From positions 1 through 64,000 of the forward strand of contig CADAEK010000012.1 in the NCBI GenBank assembly GCA_902786925.1: a stretch of 64,000 nt of DNA, written 5' to 3'. This DNA is from an uncultured Bacteroidales bacterium. GTDB lineage: Bacteria > Bacteroidota > Bacteroidia > Bacteroidales > Bacteroidaceae. Positions 8,702-18,172 of this stretch are shown here, piece by piece (within the stretch, counting starts at the first letter, position 1; every line of letters starts with the position of its first letter). Under the pieces are notes generated by a model. That model ran no database searches and was not told the DNA's origin. It saw only the letters and a program-made list of their open reading frames with translations. The translations under genes were made by a program, and so were the position numbers.

Positions 8702-9584
8702 GCTTGGGAGCCTTCACCTGTCCATGAATGTCTGTGTCACCTTTCTCCACATAACATTCATCCCACATTCCACTATCAATAAATGACTGAAGCAGTTGTG
8801 CGCCTCCTTCAATCAGCAGCGTCTGGATGCCGTCTTCATAGAGTTGATTGAGTATGTTATCAACACTTGTTGACTGTATCAGTTGGAATCCTTCAGGCAA
8901 GGATAAAGGTTGTGAAGAGGCCACATATCTCTTCGGAGAACTGCCCACCCATTCACGAGTAGTTAAACTGGGCTTATCTATTTCAAACGTATTTCTGCCT
9001 ACCAAAATAGCTTGATGCTCTGCCCTGCGCTTATGACAAAGCATCTGTGTATAAGTGTTGGAAATCTTTCCATCAATATATCCATCTGCAGATTCAGCCC
9101 ACTTCAAGGTGACGTAGGGACGCTTCTTGCCGTGATAAGTCATGAAGCGCTTGTTTAGCGACTTGCACTCACTTTCCAACACCCCTACAACAACTTCTAT
9201 TCCAGCATCCCTTAACTTCTGAATGCCACGTCCTTGCACCTTAGCAAACGGATCTTGACAACCTATCACACAACGCTTAAAACCTTTACTTATCAACAGG
9301 TCTGCACAAGGAGGTGTCTTGCCATAATGTGAACAGGGTTCCAGACTGACATAAATAGTACTATCTTTCAATAGATGCTCATCTTCTTTCTTCACAGATG
9401 CACAGGCGTTTACCTCAGCATGCCCCTCTCCACATCGAACATGATAGCCTTCACCAATGATTTTACCCTCATGAACAATCACAGCACCCACCATTGGGTT
9501 CGGTTGTGCATTCTTCTCACCATTCTTGGCCAACTGAATACACCTGCGCATATACTTTTCGTCAGTTATCAACACACTATTCAT
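8622..9584 (-). CDS. ribD: Bifunctional riboflavin deaminase/reductase RibD
   Basis: Second and third steps of riboflavin synthesis: deamination of diaminohydroxyphosphoribosylaminopyrimidine, then reduction of the ribosyl side chain. Residues 1-145 are the deaminase with zinc ligands H55 (HAEVNA, catalytic E57), C84 and C93 (PCSHYGKTPPC). Residues 150-320 are the DHFR-like reductase (PYVTLKWAESADGYIDGKIS; LIEGGAQLLQSFI). Full length at 320 residues. A -7 box TAATTTTG lies on the minus strand at 9611-9618. No other rib genes are adjacent. Its last 80 bp overlap the end of comF on the other strand. Confidence 0.95.
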   Translation of the reverse strand: MNSVLITDEKYMRRCIQLAKNGEKNAQPNPMVGAVIVHEGKIIGEGYHVRCGEGHAEVNACASVKKEDEHLLKDSTIYVSLEPCSHYGKTPPCADLLISKGFKRCVIGCQDPFAKVQGRGIQKLRDAGIEVVVGVLESECKSLNKRFMTYHGKKRPYVTLKWAESADGYIDGKISNTYTQMLCHKRRAEHQAILVGRNTFEIDKPSLTTREWVGSSPKRYVASSQPLSLPEGFQLIQSTSVDNILNQLYEDGIQTLLIEGGAQLLQSFIDSGMWDECYVEKGDTDIHGQVKAPKLTEAYLEAEDTYLGQKVMHYLKQQQV

Positions 9585-9760
9585 AACTTATCAACTCTTA
9601 TAAACATGGGCAAAATTACACATTTAGTTTTGAAAATAAAAGAAACCAAATCAATTTCAGTATCAAACTATTGCTATACAAAAGAGAATAACTAAATTTG
9701 CAATCATAAACAGTATTATCAACAGGGTTATTACAACCTTTATTCACACTATTATCAACA
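9566..9760. other. Cluster of DnaA-box-like 9-mers
   Basis: Within 195 bp lie TTATCAACA (9566, 9716, 9752), TTATCAACT (9588) and TTATTCACA (9740). The last fits the classical TTATNCACA DnaA box exactly; the others differ by one or two bases. All are on the same strand. The cluster spans the start of ribD and the gap up to the small gene at 9766. Confidence 0.5.
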
Positions 9761-9765
9761 ATAAA

Positions 9766-9957
9766 ATGAGTGACGGTAATTTCAATAGACAGCTGCTTCC
9801 AAAGACAGAACTCTCATCTGGTATCCGTGCTGGCAAAGCACAAATGAGAGTGAAAGCTGAACACGCTTTTGAAGAAGTAGTCAACAGCTTCATTCTGAAT
9901 GATAACGAACTGAAAGAAGCCATGAAAAAACGCTTCATGGAACTGCTGAGACAATGA
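9766..9957 (+). CDS. Small hypothetical protein (63 aa)
   Basis: A 63-residue charged protein with no signal peptide or membrane segment: ELSSGIRAGKAQMRVKAE then NELKEAMKKRFMELLRQ. The second half looks helical. It is placed in the AT-rich region next to the DnaA-box-like cluster, diverging from ribD. Codon use is ordinary and the composition resembles a real small soluble protein. I do not recognise a family. A role near the putative replication origin would be pure inference. Confidence 0.55.
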   Translation: MSDGNFNRQLLPKTELSSGIRAGKAQMRVKAEHAFEEVVNSFILNDNELKEAMKKRFMELLRQ

Positions 9958-10427
9958 ATTATCAGGTAGTAATCACTATAGTTGAAAGAGATTAGATCAC
10001 TTATCATCAATAAGGAAACATACAGTAGAACCCAGGCCCTACTTACACGTTGTTCATAACTCTGTCAATAACTATTTCATAACTTACTAACAACTTTTAA
10101 TAACTTTTCTTGCTTTTCTACATCATCTTTATACCACCAACCTTCATCGAAGAACAAAGAAAAGTTATTATTTTTTTTCAATTATTTTTCAATACCAAAA
10201 CACGTATTTCTTAACAATCTAAATAACTGAAAAACAACACACTTAAAATACTTTTCAACACAATCAACAGCATATTAACATCATCATATAATTAGTTCTT
10301 AAATAAAAGAAACAATAATATATAATAATGATGTGTGGAAGATGAGTTATAAAAAAATTGGTGATGAAAGAAAAAGATTGTGACTTTGTCACGAATGATA
10401 TTCACCTCTAAATAAAGATCACTAGTA
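9958..10427. other. AT-rich gene-free stretch, candidate oriC core
   Basis: No credible gene. Much of 10081-10330 is very AT-rich, with many short words such as ataactt, caacttt and ttaaca, as expected for a DNA-unwinding element. An inverted repeat gtgac-ttt-gtcac lies at 10380-10392. Together with the DnaA-like boxes to its left and the change of G/C strand bias around 10 kb, this is my best candidate for the replication origin. Confidence 0.45.
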
Positions 10428-10619
10428 ATGAATAATAAGAGTTGGGACGACTATTTGGCAGCCATCCATGCATCAAAGCAACGTTGGAACAGGCCTGTGG
10501 ACTCAGCAACAAGAATCCAGACACAGAAGAGGCTCAACAAATCTTTAGGGATTGAGAATCCTTACTTAGGCATGTCGTTTAGCGAGCTAAAAGCCTTGGG
10601 ACATGGATTGAGAGAATAA
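10428..10619 (+). CDS. Small hypothetical protein (63 aa)
   Basis: A 63-residue protein beginning MNNKSWDDYLAAIHASKQRW and ending FSELKALGHGLRE. No signal peptide, no membrane segment, no cysteine. It starts right after the AT-rich stretch and is followed by more than 500 bp without a gene. The tryptophans and proline-rich middle look like a genuine small folded protein, but I cannot name a family. Confidence 0.5.
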   Translation: MNNKSWDDYLAAIHASKQRWNRPVDSATRIQTQKRLNKSLGIENPYLGMSFSELKALGHGLRE

Positions 10620-10690
10620 AGATTCATCATCTGTGGCTCTTTTTTGCTAAACGACAAATGCCAAATAAGCGTGAAGGCCCTGTTATTATA

Positions 10691-10721
10691 TTAATTATAT
10701 TATATTATATTATATTATATA
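10691..10721. repeat. Pentanucleotide microsatellite (ATATT)n
   Basis: About five to six copies of ATATT, preceded by related ttatattaattat, form a perfect short tandem repeat prone to slippage. No coding sequence covers it. Confidence 0.8.
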
Positions 10722-10882
10722 GGGGGCATTTTTTTCTTATTTGTTATTTGGCGTTTGGCGCATTTGTTGTTGTCGTCTTTGTCACATGACAATGCTAATA
10801 TGCTCAATAGAACAACATCCTGGTGTTGAATGTGTGGAAGTCATAGTGTAGTGCATAAAAGAGATACGTTTTAGAGGTAAAA

Positions 10883-10931
10883 GGGCATACTCGTTGCCAT
10901 AATTACGATATGCCCTTCATCGTAATTACGG
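10883..10931 (+). promoter_or_regulatory. Interlaced inverted repeats (pseudoknot-like order) upstream of groESL
   Basis: Arm a GGGCATA (10883-10889), arm b ccataattacga (10897-10908), arm a' TATGCCC (10909-10915), arm b' tcgtaattacgg (10920-10931, one G-T pair). The order a-b-a'-b' means the two stems are interlocked: either alternative hairpins or an H-type pseudoknot. It sits 263 bp before groES. Function unknown. Confidence 0.5.
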
Positions 10932-11193
10932 TAGCGGGCAAGAGTAAATTGCGGCGCTGAGTGTGTGCTCTGGTTGTTGCTTTGTCTCTCTTTCATGTTG
11001 TTGTGATGATCATCTATGTGAAACTATTCGGAGCTGAAGAAGGAATGACTTCAGTTCTTTTTGTCACTCCTTTTATGCCACTTTGTCACCTTTGTCATAC
11101 ATTGGTCAAGGTGGCATCGTATTTGTGTATAGATTAAAGTGAAACTCGAATTCATATAAAATTAATAATATAAACTTTAAAACAAGAAAGACT

Positions 11194-11466
11194 ATGAACA
11201 TTCAACCATTAGCAGACAGGGTGCTAGTACTCCCTAAACCTGCTGAAGAAAAAACAGTTGGTGGCATTATTATCCCTGATACAGCAAAGGAAAAGCCTCT
11301 GCAGGGTGAAGTTGTCGCTTGTGGTAACGGTACTAAGGATGAGGAAATGATTGTCAAGGTTGGCGATCAGGTTCTCTATGGCAAGTATTCAGGCACTGAA
11401 CTCGAATATGAGGGTGTGAAGTATCTGATGATGCGCCAGAGCGATGTATTGGCAATTCTCAAATAA
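11194..11466 (+). CDS. groES: Co-chaperonin GroES
   Basis: A 90-residue co-chaperonin that caps the GroEL cavity. The family signature is clear at the N-terminus ([20 protein letters not shown]), as is the mobile-loop region [16 protein letters not shown] (about 21-36). Full length. It is followed by groEL 97 bp downstream in the same direction, with an inverted repeat between them. Both genes are read away from the proposed origin. Confidence 0.98.
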   Translation: MNIQPLADRVLVLPKPAEEKTVGGIIIPDTAKEKPLQGEVVACGNGTKDEEMIVKVGDQVLYGKYSGTELEYEGVKYLMMRQSDVLAILK

Positions 11467-11485
11467 TGTAAAATGTATAATTTGT

Positions 11486-11533
11486 AATGTATAATAATCA
11501 TGCGGCTTGCAAGGCGGTAGCTTATTATACATT
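11486..11533 (+). repeat. Hairpin between groES and groEL
   Basis: aatgtataataa (11486-11497) and its perfect complement ttattatacatt (11522-11533), with a weaker extension outward, enclose a 24-base loop containing the GC-rich tgcggcttgcaaggcggtagc. No T-tract follows, so it looks more like an mRNA processing or stability element than a full terminator. Confidence 0.55.
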
Positions 11534-11551
11534 GTACATTATCAATTATAA

Positions 11552-13195
<1,644 letters not shown>

Positions 13196-13247
13196 TCAGC
13201 TTCTATACATCGCTTGGCGAAGACAGCCATACGAAGCTATATAATAA

Positions 13248-13290
13248 AGAAAGGCTCCAGTATCGAACATACTGGAGCCTTTCTTATTGT
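13248..13290 (+). terminator. Terminator after groEL
   Basis: A perfect 16-bp stem (agaaaggctccagtat / atactggagcctttct) with a 5-base loop is followed by tattgtttt. The convergent DUF4861 gene ends just beyond, and the symmetric stem could serve both strands. Confidence 0.9.
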
Positions 13291-13338
13291 TTTCTCTTTA
13301 GAATGTTATTCAGAATACTTCAACGACGTGTGTGCTTC

Positions 13339-14574
13339 TTAGAATTTAGCCTTTAATGGTTGTCTCACTTCTTTAGCTGCCTTGTTCAAGAATGCTTCCC
13401 AATCGGTAAGAGAATGGAGGTTTGTATTAGGGTTCTTGTTCCATCCTGAACCGAAATAGTAAGTATATTTGGTATTGGGCTTATAGAGCGTATGAGCTAA
13501 GATGTGGCCTGTAGCAATACCGCTTTCTCGTTGCTGATAAGACATAGAGATTGACTTCTCTGGAAACAGAAGGCCAATGTATATTTTCCCCATCTGCTTA
13601 GATAGCTCATTTCTGTACTTTTCGTTATAGACAGAAGCATCACCAAGGTCTTCGTACCCTAAGTAGCCACTCTCGTTGGAAATGACGTAGGCAGATGGGT
13701 TGCTCTTGTGCACTACGGTACCTGCAACCATATTTGTAGGTTTCGTGAGACCTTGATAAGAGATAATTACACGATTGAAGTGGCTGCCTGCATCGAGTGA
13801 GATGATGCGTGTCTCCACAACTTTCTCTCCATTGAAGTTCTGTTCAGGATAGGTGAATCGGACTGTAAAGCGCAATGGACCTTGATCAAGTATTTCGAAG
13901 GTCTTGTAACATTTAGGCATAAACAGAGAGCCGTCTTCCTGGAGGAGTGCGTTAGCTCCACCGCCCAACGTAGGACCAACTGTGTAGCAGTCCATACCTT
14001 TTCCGTGGTCTATATGGTAGCAGAACGCATTATACACTTGGTCTGCCAAGTCATGATAGCCTCTGTCGCGCAGTTGCTTGCTCACAGAGCGCATCTCTTG
14101 GTTCTGTTCGGAGGCATACCAATAGTCGAGCATCAAGTCGGATGTGCTTTTATTAAAGAGGTCATAACCTACAGCTCCTCCATGTCCATAGACGCGATAA
14201 GCCACACAGTCATTCTCCCAGCCAAATTCATCTTGACGTTCGATGAAGAGTCTTCCTTTGGCACGTGTTTCGTATTGTTTGGGTGTGCCTTGCTGCGCAT
14301 AATACACAGACTTTCCTTTACTGCCTACTCCTGCTTGGAAGATAAGCTTGCCGTCATATGTAATTTGTGAAGGTATCTCCTTACCGTCTGCATCCGTCAC
14401 TACTATTCCATTATCTTGTATGCCTGTCTTCTTTTTCAACGTATTGGCATCCACCTCCACCATTTCCATGCGTGCTCCATGAATGGGGTTTGACACAGTA
14501 ATTTTTACTTTCTCTGCTGCTTGTAAGGCCATAGCTGTTATGGCTGCCATGCACAATAAAAAGGTTCGTTTCAT
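13339..14574 (-). CDS. Secreted DUF4861 family protein
   Basis: A 411-residue exported protein (signal peptide about 1-19, MKRTFLLCMAAITAMALQA) matching the DUF4861 pattern: an N-terminal beta domain, then GRLFIERQDEFGWENDCVAYRVYG and DYWYASEQNQEMRSVSKQLRDRGYHDL, and HIDHGKGMDCYTVGPTLGGG. DUF4861 proteins often sit with enzymes for pectin or rhamnogalacturonan, but their reaction is not established to my knowledge. The ATG at 14574 was chosen because it begins the signal peptide. It has its own consensus promoter and stands alone. Confidence 0.8.
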   Translation of the reverse strand: MKRTFLLCMAAITAMALQAAEKVKITVSNPIHGARMEMVEVDANTLKKKTGIQDNGIVVTDADGKEIPSQITYDGKLIFQAGVGSKGKSVYYAQQGTPKQYETRAKGRLFIERQDEFGWENDCVAYRVYGHGGAVGYDLFNKSTSDLMLDYWYASEQNQEMRSVSKQLRDRGYHDLADQVYNAFCYHIDHGKGMDCYTVGPTLGGGANALLQEDGSLFMPKCYKTFEILDQGPLRFTVRFTYPEQNFNGEKVVETRIISLDAGSHFNRVIISYQGLTKPTNMVAGTVVHKSNPSAYVISNESGYLGYEDLGDASVYNEKYRNELSKQMGKIYIGLLFPEKSISMSYQQRESGIATGHILAHTLYKPNTKYTYYFGSGWNKNPNTNLHSLTDWEAFLNKAAKEVRQPLKAKF

Positions 14575-14599
14575 ATTAGTTGTAGTTAGTATTTTGTTG

Positions 14600-14630
14600 C
14601 AAAGATAGTGCAAGCCGAGAGAAGTACAAA
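14600..14630 (-). promoter_or_regulatory. Promoter for the DUF4861 gene
   Basis: Minus strand: TTTG (14627-14630), 19-bp spacer, TATCTTTG (14600-14607), 26 bp before the start codon. Confidence 0.65.
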
Positions 14631-14670
14631 GTGAAGCTTGCTTTATTTTCTATTTAAGGGTGCGTCATGC

Positions 14671-14739
14671 TACCGAGCAAGCCACTATTCAGTTACCGAG
14701 CAAGCCACCATCAAGTTACCGAGCAAGCCATAAGTCACT
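14671..14739. repeat. Three tandem 23-bp repeats
   Basis: Three contiguous units at 14671, 14694 and 14717, each exactly 23 bp. All share taccgagcaagcca, with a variable 9-base remainder. They lie in the 336-bp gap between the divergent DUF4861 and FHA-like genes; the rest of that gap holds promoter-like elements only. The period matches the array at 23.7 kb, though the sequence does not. Confidence 0.85.
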
Positions 14740-14910
14740 TTCACCTTGTTTTACTGTTTATTTCCTTCAAGGAATAGTGGATAACTGTTAAAACACTTCT
14801 TTTACCGTTGCAAATCAGAGTGAGGTAGTATTAAAAGGATAGATTTGTTCGTTCGTTTTTAGTTTTTTCTCTACATTTGTGTGCCATAATATAGAAAAGA
14901 ACATAAGCAC

Positions 14911-15339
14911 ATGAAGACCTATTTGGAAATCAACGGAAAACACATTGACTTGGAAGCCAATCTTTCAAGGGCGCGCACCATTATCACATTAGGAAAACAA
15001 TCTGATGAGGCTTATAATGTGATTGCTTTAGAGGACATCACCATAGACTTGTTCCAATGCCAATTCACACGCACAGCTGATGGAGCTTGGAAAGTGCACA
15101 ACGGGCAATGGCGAACGGAATGTCCTAAAGGTATCCGTTCGCGTCTTCAGCATGCCTGCTCCTTCTGTATGGGATGTTGTGTGAATGTGCGTCCTGCACA
15201 TCCTATTTATGATTGGCGCATGCCTGAGATTGCCACATTGTTGAATGGCAATAGTCTCACCAATGAAGGGACAGCGCTAAAGGATGGTGATGTGATTAGC
15301 GCAGGAAGTGTAACTATCAAGGTATTGATAGAAGCGTAA
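14911..15339 (+). CDS. FHA-like domain protein with a cysteine cluster
   Basis: A 142-residue soluble protein. The C-terminus (LLNGNSLTNEGTALKDGDVISAGSVTIKV) and the earlier DGAWKVHNGQWRTE resemble the end strands of a forkhead-associated domain, which normally binds phosphothreonine peptides. Inserted where the binding loops would lie is a cysteine-rich segment (HACSFCMGCCVNVRPAHPIYDW, quoted in part: CSFCMGCC at about residues 87-94) that could bind metal. A -7 element TACATTTG is at 14872-14879 with TTTG 24 bp further up. It stands alone, convergent with the HAD-panE pair. FHA membership is an inference from pattern. Confidence 0.6.
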   Translation: MKTYLEINGKHIDLEANLSRARTIITLGKQSDEAYNVIALEDITIDLFQCQFTRTADGAWKVHNGQWRTECPKGIRSRLQHACSFCMGCCVNVRPAHPIYDWRMPEIATLLNGNSLTNEGTALKDGDVISAGSVTIKVLIEA

Positions 15340-15360
15340 GTAAAACAAAGATGCGCTCTT

Positions 15361-16029
15361 TTACAGATGTTCAAAGAGTTCATCAGGCTGGTCTATGATG
15401 GTTTCAGCCCCTTGTTCCATGAGATAGTCTTTATCTCTGAATCCCCAGCTGACAGCAATGCAGGGGATAGCTGAGTTTTTAGCCGTCAGAAGGTCCACTT
15501 CGCTATCGCCGATGTAGATACACTCAGATTTCTGTATCGCCCTGCCATGAAGCTGTGAGAGTTGCTGGATAGCCTCGTTCACCATGTCGGGTGCAGGCTT
15601 TCGCTTAATAGATGGTTTCTCTCCAATTGCCACCTCAATGGTGTCGGCAAAGAATGCCTTGTGCAGGTCTTTCACGGCAGGGTCGAGCTTGTTGCTCACA
15701 ATAGCGGTGGAAAACCCTTTATTCTTGCATTTCTCCAGCACTTCATTAATACCCTTATAGGGTGCAGTCTTGTCCATGGAGTGTGCTACGTAGTAGGCAC
15801 GGAAGGTAGCAAACACACGTTCCTTCAGCGCTTCGTCAGCGTCAGGATTGGAATACATTACACTTTTGTTGATCAGGTTTCTGATGCCGTTGCCAAGAAA
15901 ACGTCGTGTATCCTGCTTATCGTTAGGTTTCAGTCCTGCTTCTTTCAGGGCATACGATACGCTATTGTGTAAATCATCAAGTGTGTTCATGAGCGTACCA
16001 TCGAGGTCAAAGATGAGAGTCGTTATCAT
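15361..16029 (-). CDS. HAD-family phosphatase (phosphoglycolate phosphatase-like)
   Basis: A 222-residue HAD hydrolase with motif I DLDGTLMNT (nucleophile D9, acid D11), motif II around IVSNK, motif III lysine, and motif IV YIGDSEVDLLTAKNS. The cap domain between motifs I and II is the helical C1 type seen in Gph/PGMB-like phosphatases. The substrate cannot be fixed. Its ATG overlaps the stop of the upstream panE-like gene by 4 bp (ATGA), so the two are translationally coupled. Confidence 0.88.
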   Translation of the reverse strand: MITTLIFDLDGTLMNTLDDLHNSVSYALKEAGLKPNDKQDTRRFLGNGIRNLINKSVMYSNPDADEALKERVFATFRAYYVAHSMDKTAPYKGINEVLEKCKNKGFSTAIVSNKLDPAVKDLHKAFFADTIEVAIGEKPSIKRKPAPDMVNEAIQQLSQLHGRAIQKSECIYIGDSEVDLLTAKNSAIPCIAVSWGFRDKDYLMEQGAETIIDQPDELFEHL

Positions 16030-16934
16030 TTGCGTGTTTCCTCCAAAAACTTCAATATAGCTTCCAGCATCTCCAGCTTCTTCATCGAGTATCCAGCTTT
16101 TCTTGCAATCTCGATGGGTTTGGTGTAGAGATAGTAAATCTCCATAGGCCTCTTGAAGTCATAGTCGAGTTTCATGCTGGTTGAGTAAGGCGCCATGTGC
16201 AACGTGTTGTAGATGATATTGTCAGCATAAGCTTCATCAATATCTACGCCACAGGCATGTGCCGCTTCTATTACTTCCATCATTTGGTCCTTGATCAGTT
16301 GCAAGGTGCTTGGATTCTTCAGGAGTGCGTTCGTATGAGTGTTAAGTGCTACTGTCATGCCGTTGAAAGTCATGTTAAATAGCGCTTTTTTCCAGCGTGC
16401 TTCATGATATTCCATTTCATTGGCATTCACTCCAGCCTCACGGAAGTCGCCAATCATCGCATTCACCTTTTCCTGCTGCTTGCACGAATAGTTGCCTATA
16501 TTGATATCGCCATAACGTTGATGGTTCACCTTGCCAGGCTCAGTCTTTGCGCAGCAGATGATGGCAATTCCAGCAGCCAGCTGTGTTGTTGGGAACATCT
16601 TCTGCACGTCTTCTTCAACACCTATTCCGTTTTGGAGAAGCACTACAAGGGTGTCTTCTTTCAGCAGTGGGGGCAACAACTCTTTCAAGAGGTAGTTGTT
16701 CACTGTTTTCAGCGCCACCAGCACGACATCACACTTGGGCATATCAGTAGTGTTTCTATAGGCATTCACATGAGTCAAATGAAAGTTTCCATCGCATGAA
16801 TCCACTTGCAATCCATGCTCCTTCACATCATCATAATCGCTATGGAAAAGGAAATGCACTTCCTTGCCCGTCTGTATCAACTTGGATCCGTAGTAGCCGC
16901 CAATGGCTCCTGTTCCAATCACTCCATATCTCAT
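16026..16934 (-). CDS. panE: 2-dehydropantoate 2-reductase family protein
   Basis: A 302-residue ketopantoate reductase-type oxidoreductase. The N-terminal Rossmann motif GTGAIGGYYGSKL binds NADPH, and the C-terminal helical domain has KKALFNMTFNGMTVALN, where the catalytic lysine of PanE lies. The product would be pantoate for coenzyme A synthesis. Other ApbA/PanE paralogues reduce different keto acids, so the substrate is likely rather than certain. It is coupled to the HAD gene downstream and follows the kinase-like gene by 12 bp, forming a three-gene operon. Confidence 0.82.
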   Translation of the reverse strand: MRYGVIGTGAIGGYYGSKLIQTGKEVHFLFHSDYDDVKEHGLQVDSCDGNFHLTHVNAYRNTTDMPKCDVVLVALKTVNNYLLKELLPPLLKEDTLVVLLQNGIGVEEDVQKMFPTTQLAAGIAIICCAKTEPGKVNHQRYGDINIGNYSCKQQEKVNAMIGDFREAGVNANEMEYHEARWKKALFNMTFNGMTVALNTHTNALLKNPSTLQLIKDQMMEVIEAAHACGVDIDEAYADNIIYNTLHMAPYSTSMKLDYDFKRPMEIYYLYTKPIEIARKAGYSMKKLEMLEAILKFLEETRK

Positions 16935-16946
16935 GAATATGTGTGT

Positions 16947-17591
16947 TTATCCTAAATGAAACCTTTTCTGGATGATATGAGCTAAGAATTGGGCTACATG
17001 ATCTGTGGGTATATGGGTCACGTTGAGAACCAGATCATAATTGCGGGCATCATAGCGTGAGCATCCCGCAAATGTCTTGGTGTAGATTTCGCGTGTCTTG
17101 TCAATCTTATCCACCACAGCTTCAGCCTCTTCCTTCGTCAGTTGCTGCTTTTGCATGATGCGCTCCACACGAGCCTCTTTATTGGCAATGATGAGCACTT
17201 TCATGACATGAGGTTCATTGCGGAAAATGTGGAAACAGGAACGTCCCACCATGATGCATGACTCTTCTTGGGCAGCCTCTTTCAGAATGGCAGATTCGGC
17301 ATTATACACCTTTTGTGAAGTAATCTCTTCTTCCTGTTCAATTCTATCCGCAGTGTCAACCATTGAGCCGAATTGTCTGTAGAAATGGCAGAATTCATCC
17401 CACCAACTCCGTTTGCTTGCCTTGATTTGCTCCAATTCCACCTCTGTGAGGTTATATTTTTTCTCGATACTCTTCAGAGCCAGTTTACTATAAACGGGAA
17501 TGTCGAGTATATCGCCCAACTTGCGTGCAATCTCACCACCACCGGAACCACATTCACGGTTAATGGTAATGATAAATTTTGTATGCTCCAT
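16947..17591 (-). CDS. Cytidylate kinase-like family protein
   Basis: A 214-residue P-loop protein of the cytidylate kinase-like (AAA_26) family. The nucleotide-binding loop is unusual for a kinase (NRECGSGGGEIARKL, no GK[ST]). Later motifs include SCIMVGRSCFHIF and DKTREIYTKTFAG. Such proteins are common in Bacteroidales next to transport or metabolic genes, with unknown substrates. First gene of the kinase-like/panE/HAD operon, with its own consensus promoter. Confidence 0.85.
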   Translation of the reverse strand: MEHTKFIITINRECGSGGGEIARKLGDILDIPVYSKLALKSIEKKYNLTEVELEQIKASKRSWWDEFCHFYRQFGSMVDTADRIEQEEEITSQKVYNAESAILKEAAQEESCIMVGRSCFHIFRNEPHVMKVLIIANKEARVERIMQKQQLTKEEAEAVVDKIDKTREIYTKTFAGCSRYDARNYDLVLNVTHIPTDHVAQFLAHIIQKRFHLG

Positions 17592-17632
17592 GATGTTATT
17601 TATTTTTCAGTTTCTGGCTGTTTGTTATAGGA

Positions 17633-17663
17633 CAAAGGTAGCCAAAAGTTGTTGCCACTCAAA
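17633..17663 (-). promoter_or_regulatory. Promoter for the kinase-like/panE/HAD operon
   Basis: Minus strand: TTTG (17660-17663), 19-bp spacer, TACCTTTG (17633-17640), about 42 bp before the first start codon. Confidence 0.7.
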
Positions 17664-17845
17664 ACCAACAGCGTTAATCTATGTTAAATTCATTCTGCTC
17701 CAACTCCCCCACCTTCCCAATTCTCGTCTTTTGGTAACCATGTAGTCTGCACATTCATAAAGTTTTTCAGGAAATAGGTAGGGAGATACAAGAAGTTTTT
17801 GTACTTTTGCCAGCGATGTAAAGAAGAATAAAAATTATATCCATT

Positions 17846-18151
17846 ATGGTCAAACACATTATCCTCTGGACATTGAATCCAGAACTCTCGGAGGGAGAGA
17901 AACAACAGGTGAAACAAGGTATCAAGGAAGGTCTTGAAGGACTGGTGGGCAAGGTGCCTGGACTCATCGACGTGAAAGTGAACATCGACGGCAGGTTGGC
18001 TTCGTCCAATGCTGATGTGATGCTGGACAGCACCCTCGAATCGGAAGAGGCGCTCAAGGGGTATGCCGTGCATCCCGAACATGTGGCTGTGGCAAACGGA
18101 AAGGTGCGTCCCTACACGGTGCAGCGCAGTTGCCTCGACTTTGAGATTTAA
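17846..18151 (+). CDS. Dabb (stress-responsive alpha/beta barrel) protein
   Basis: A 101-residue dimeric ferredoxin-fold protein of the Dabb family: VKHIILWTL at the N-terminus, helix EGLEGLVGKVPGLIDVKV, DVMLDSTLESEEALKGYAVHPEHVAV in the middle. The bound ligand or reaction is unknown. A -7 element TACTTTTG lies at 17802-17809. Only 21 bp separate it from the GH43-like gene, suggesting one transcript and possibly a role in sugar metabolism. Confidence 0.88.
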   Translation: MVKHIILWTLNPELSEGEKQQVKQGIKEGLEGLVGKVPGLIDVKVNIDGRLASSNADVMLDSTLESEEALKGYAVHPEHVAVANGKVRPYTVQRSCLDFEI

Positions 18152-18172
18152 CCCCCTCATTACAACTTTAAT

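Larger units (their letters stand above)
10620..11193. other. Gene-free region upstream of groES
   Basis: 574 bp with no convincing ORF. It holds a pentanucleotide microsatellite (about 10691-10721) inside an imperfect inverted repeat of aaatgccaaataag-like sequence, a small inverted repeat ttgtca-ca-tgacaa (10779-10792), and an interlaced double hairpin (10883-10931). I see no CIRCE element (HrcA operator), the usual groESL control in many other phyla, and no clear -33/-7 pair for groES. Confidence 0.6.

Noticed and set aside
10883-11193. CIRCE/HrcA operator before groES
   Set aside because: No TTAGCACTC-N9-GAGTGCTAA-like repeat found on either strand.
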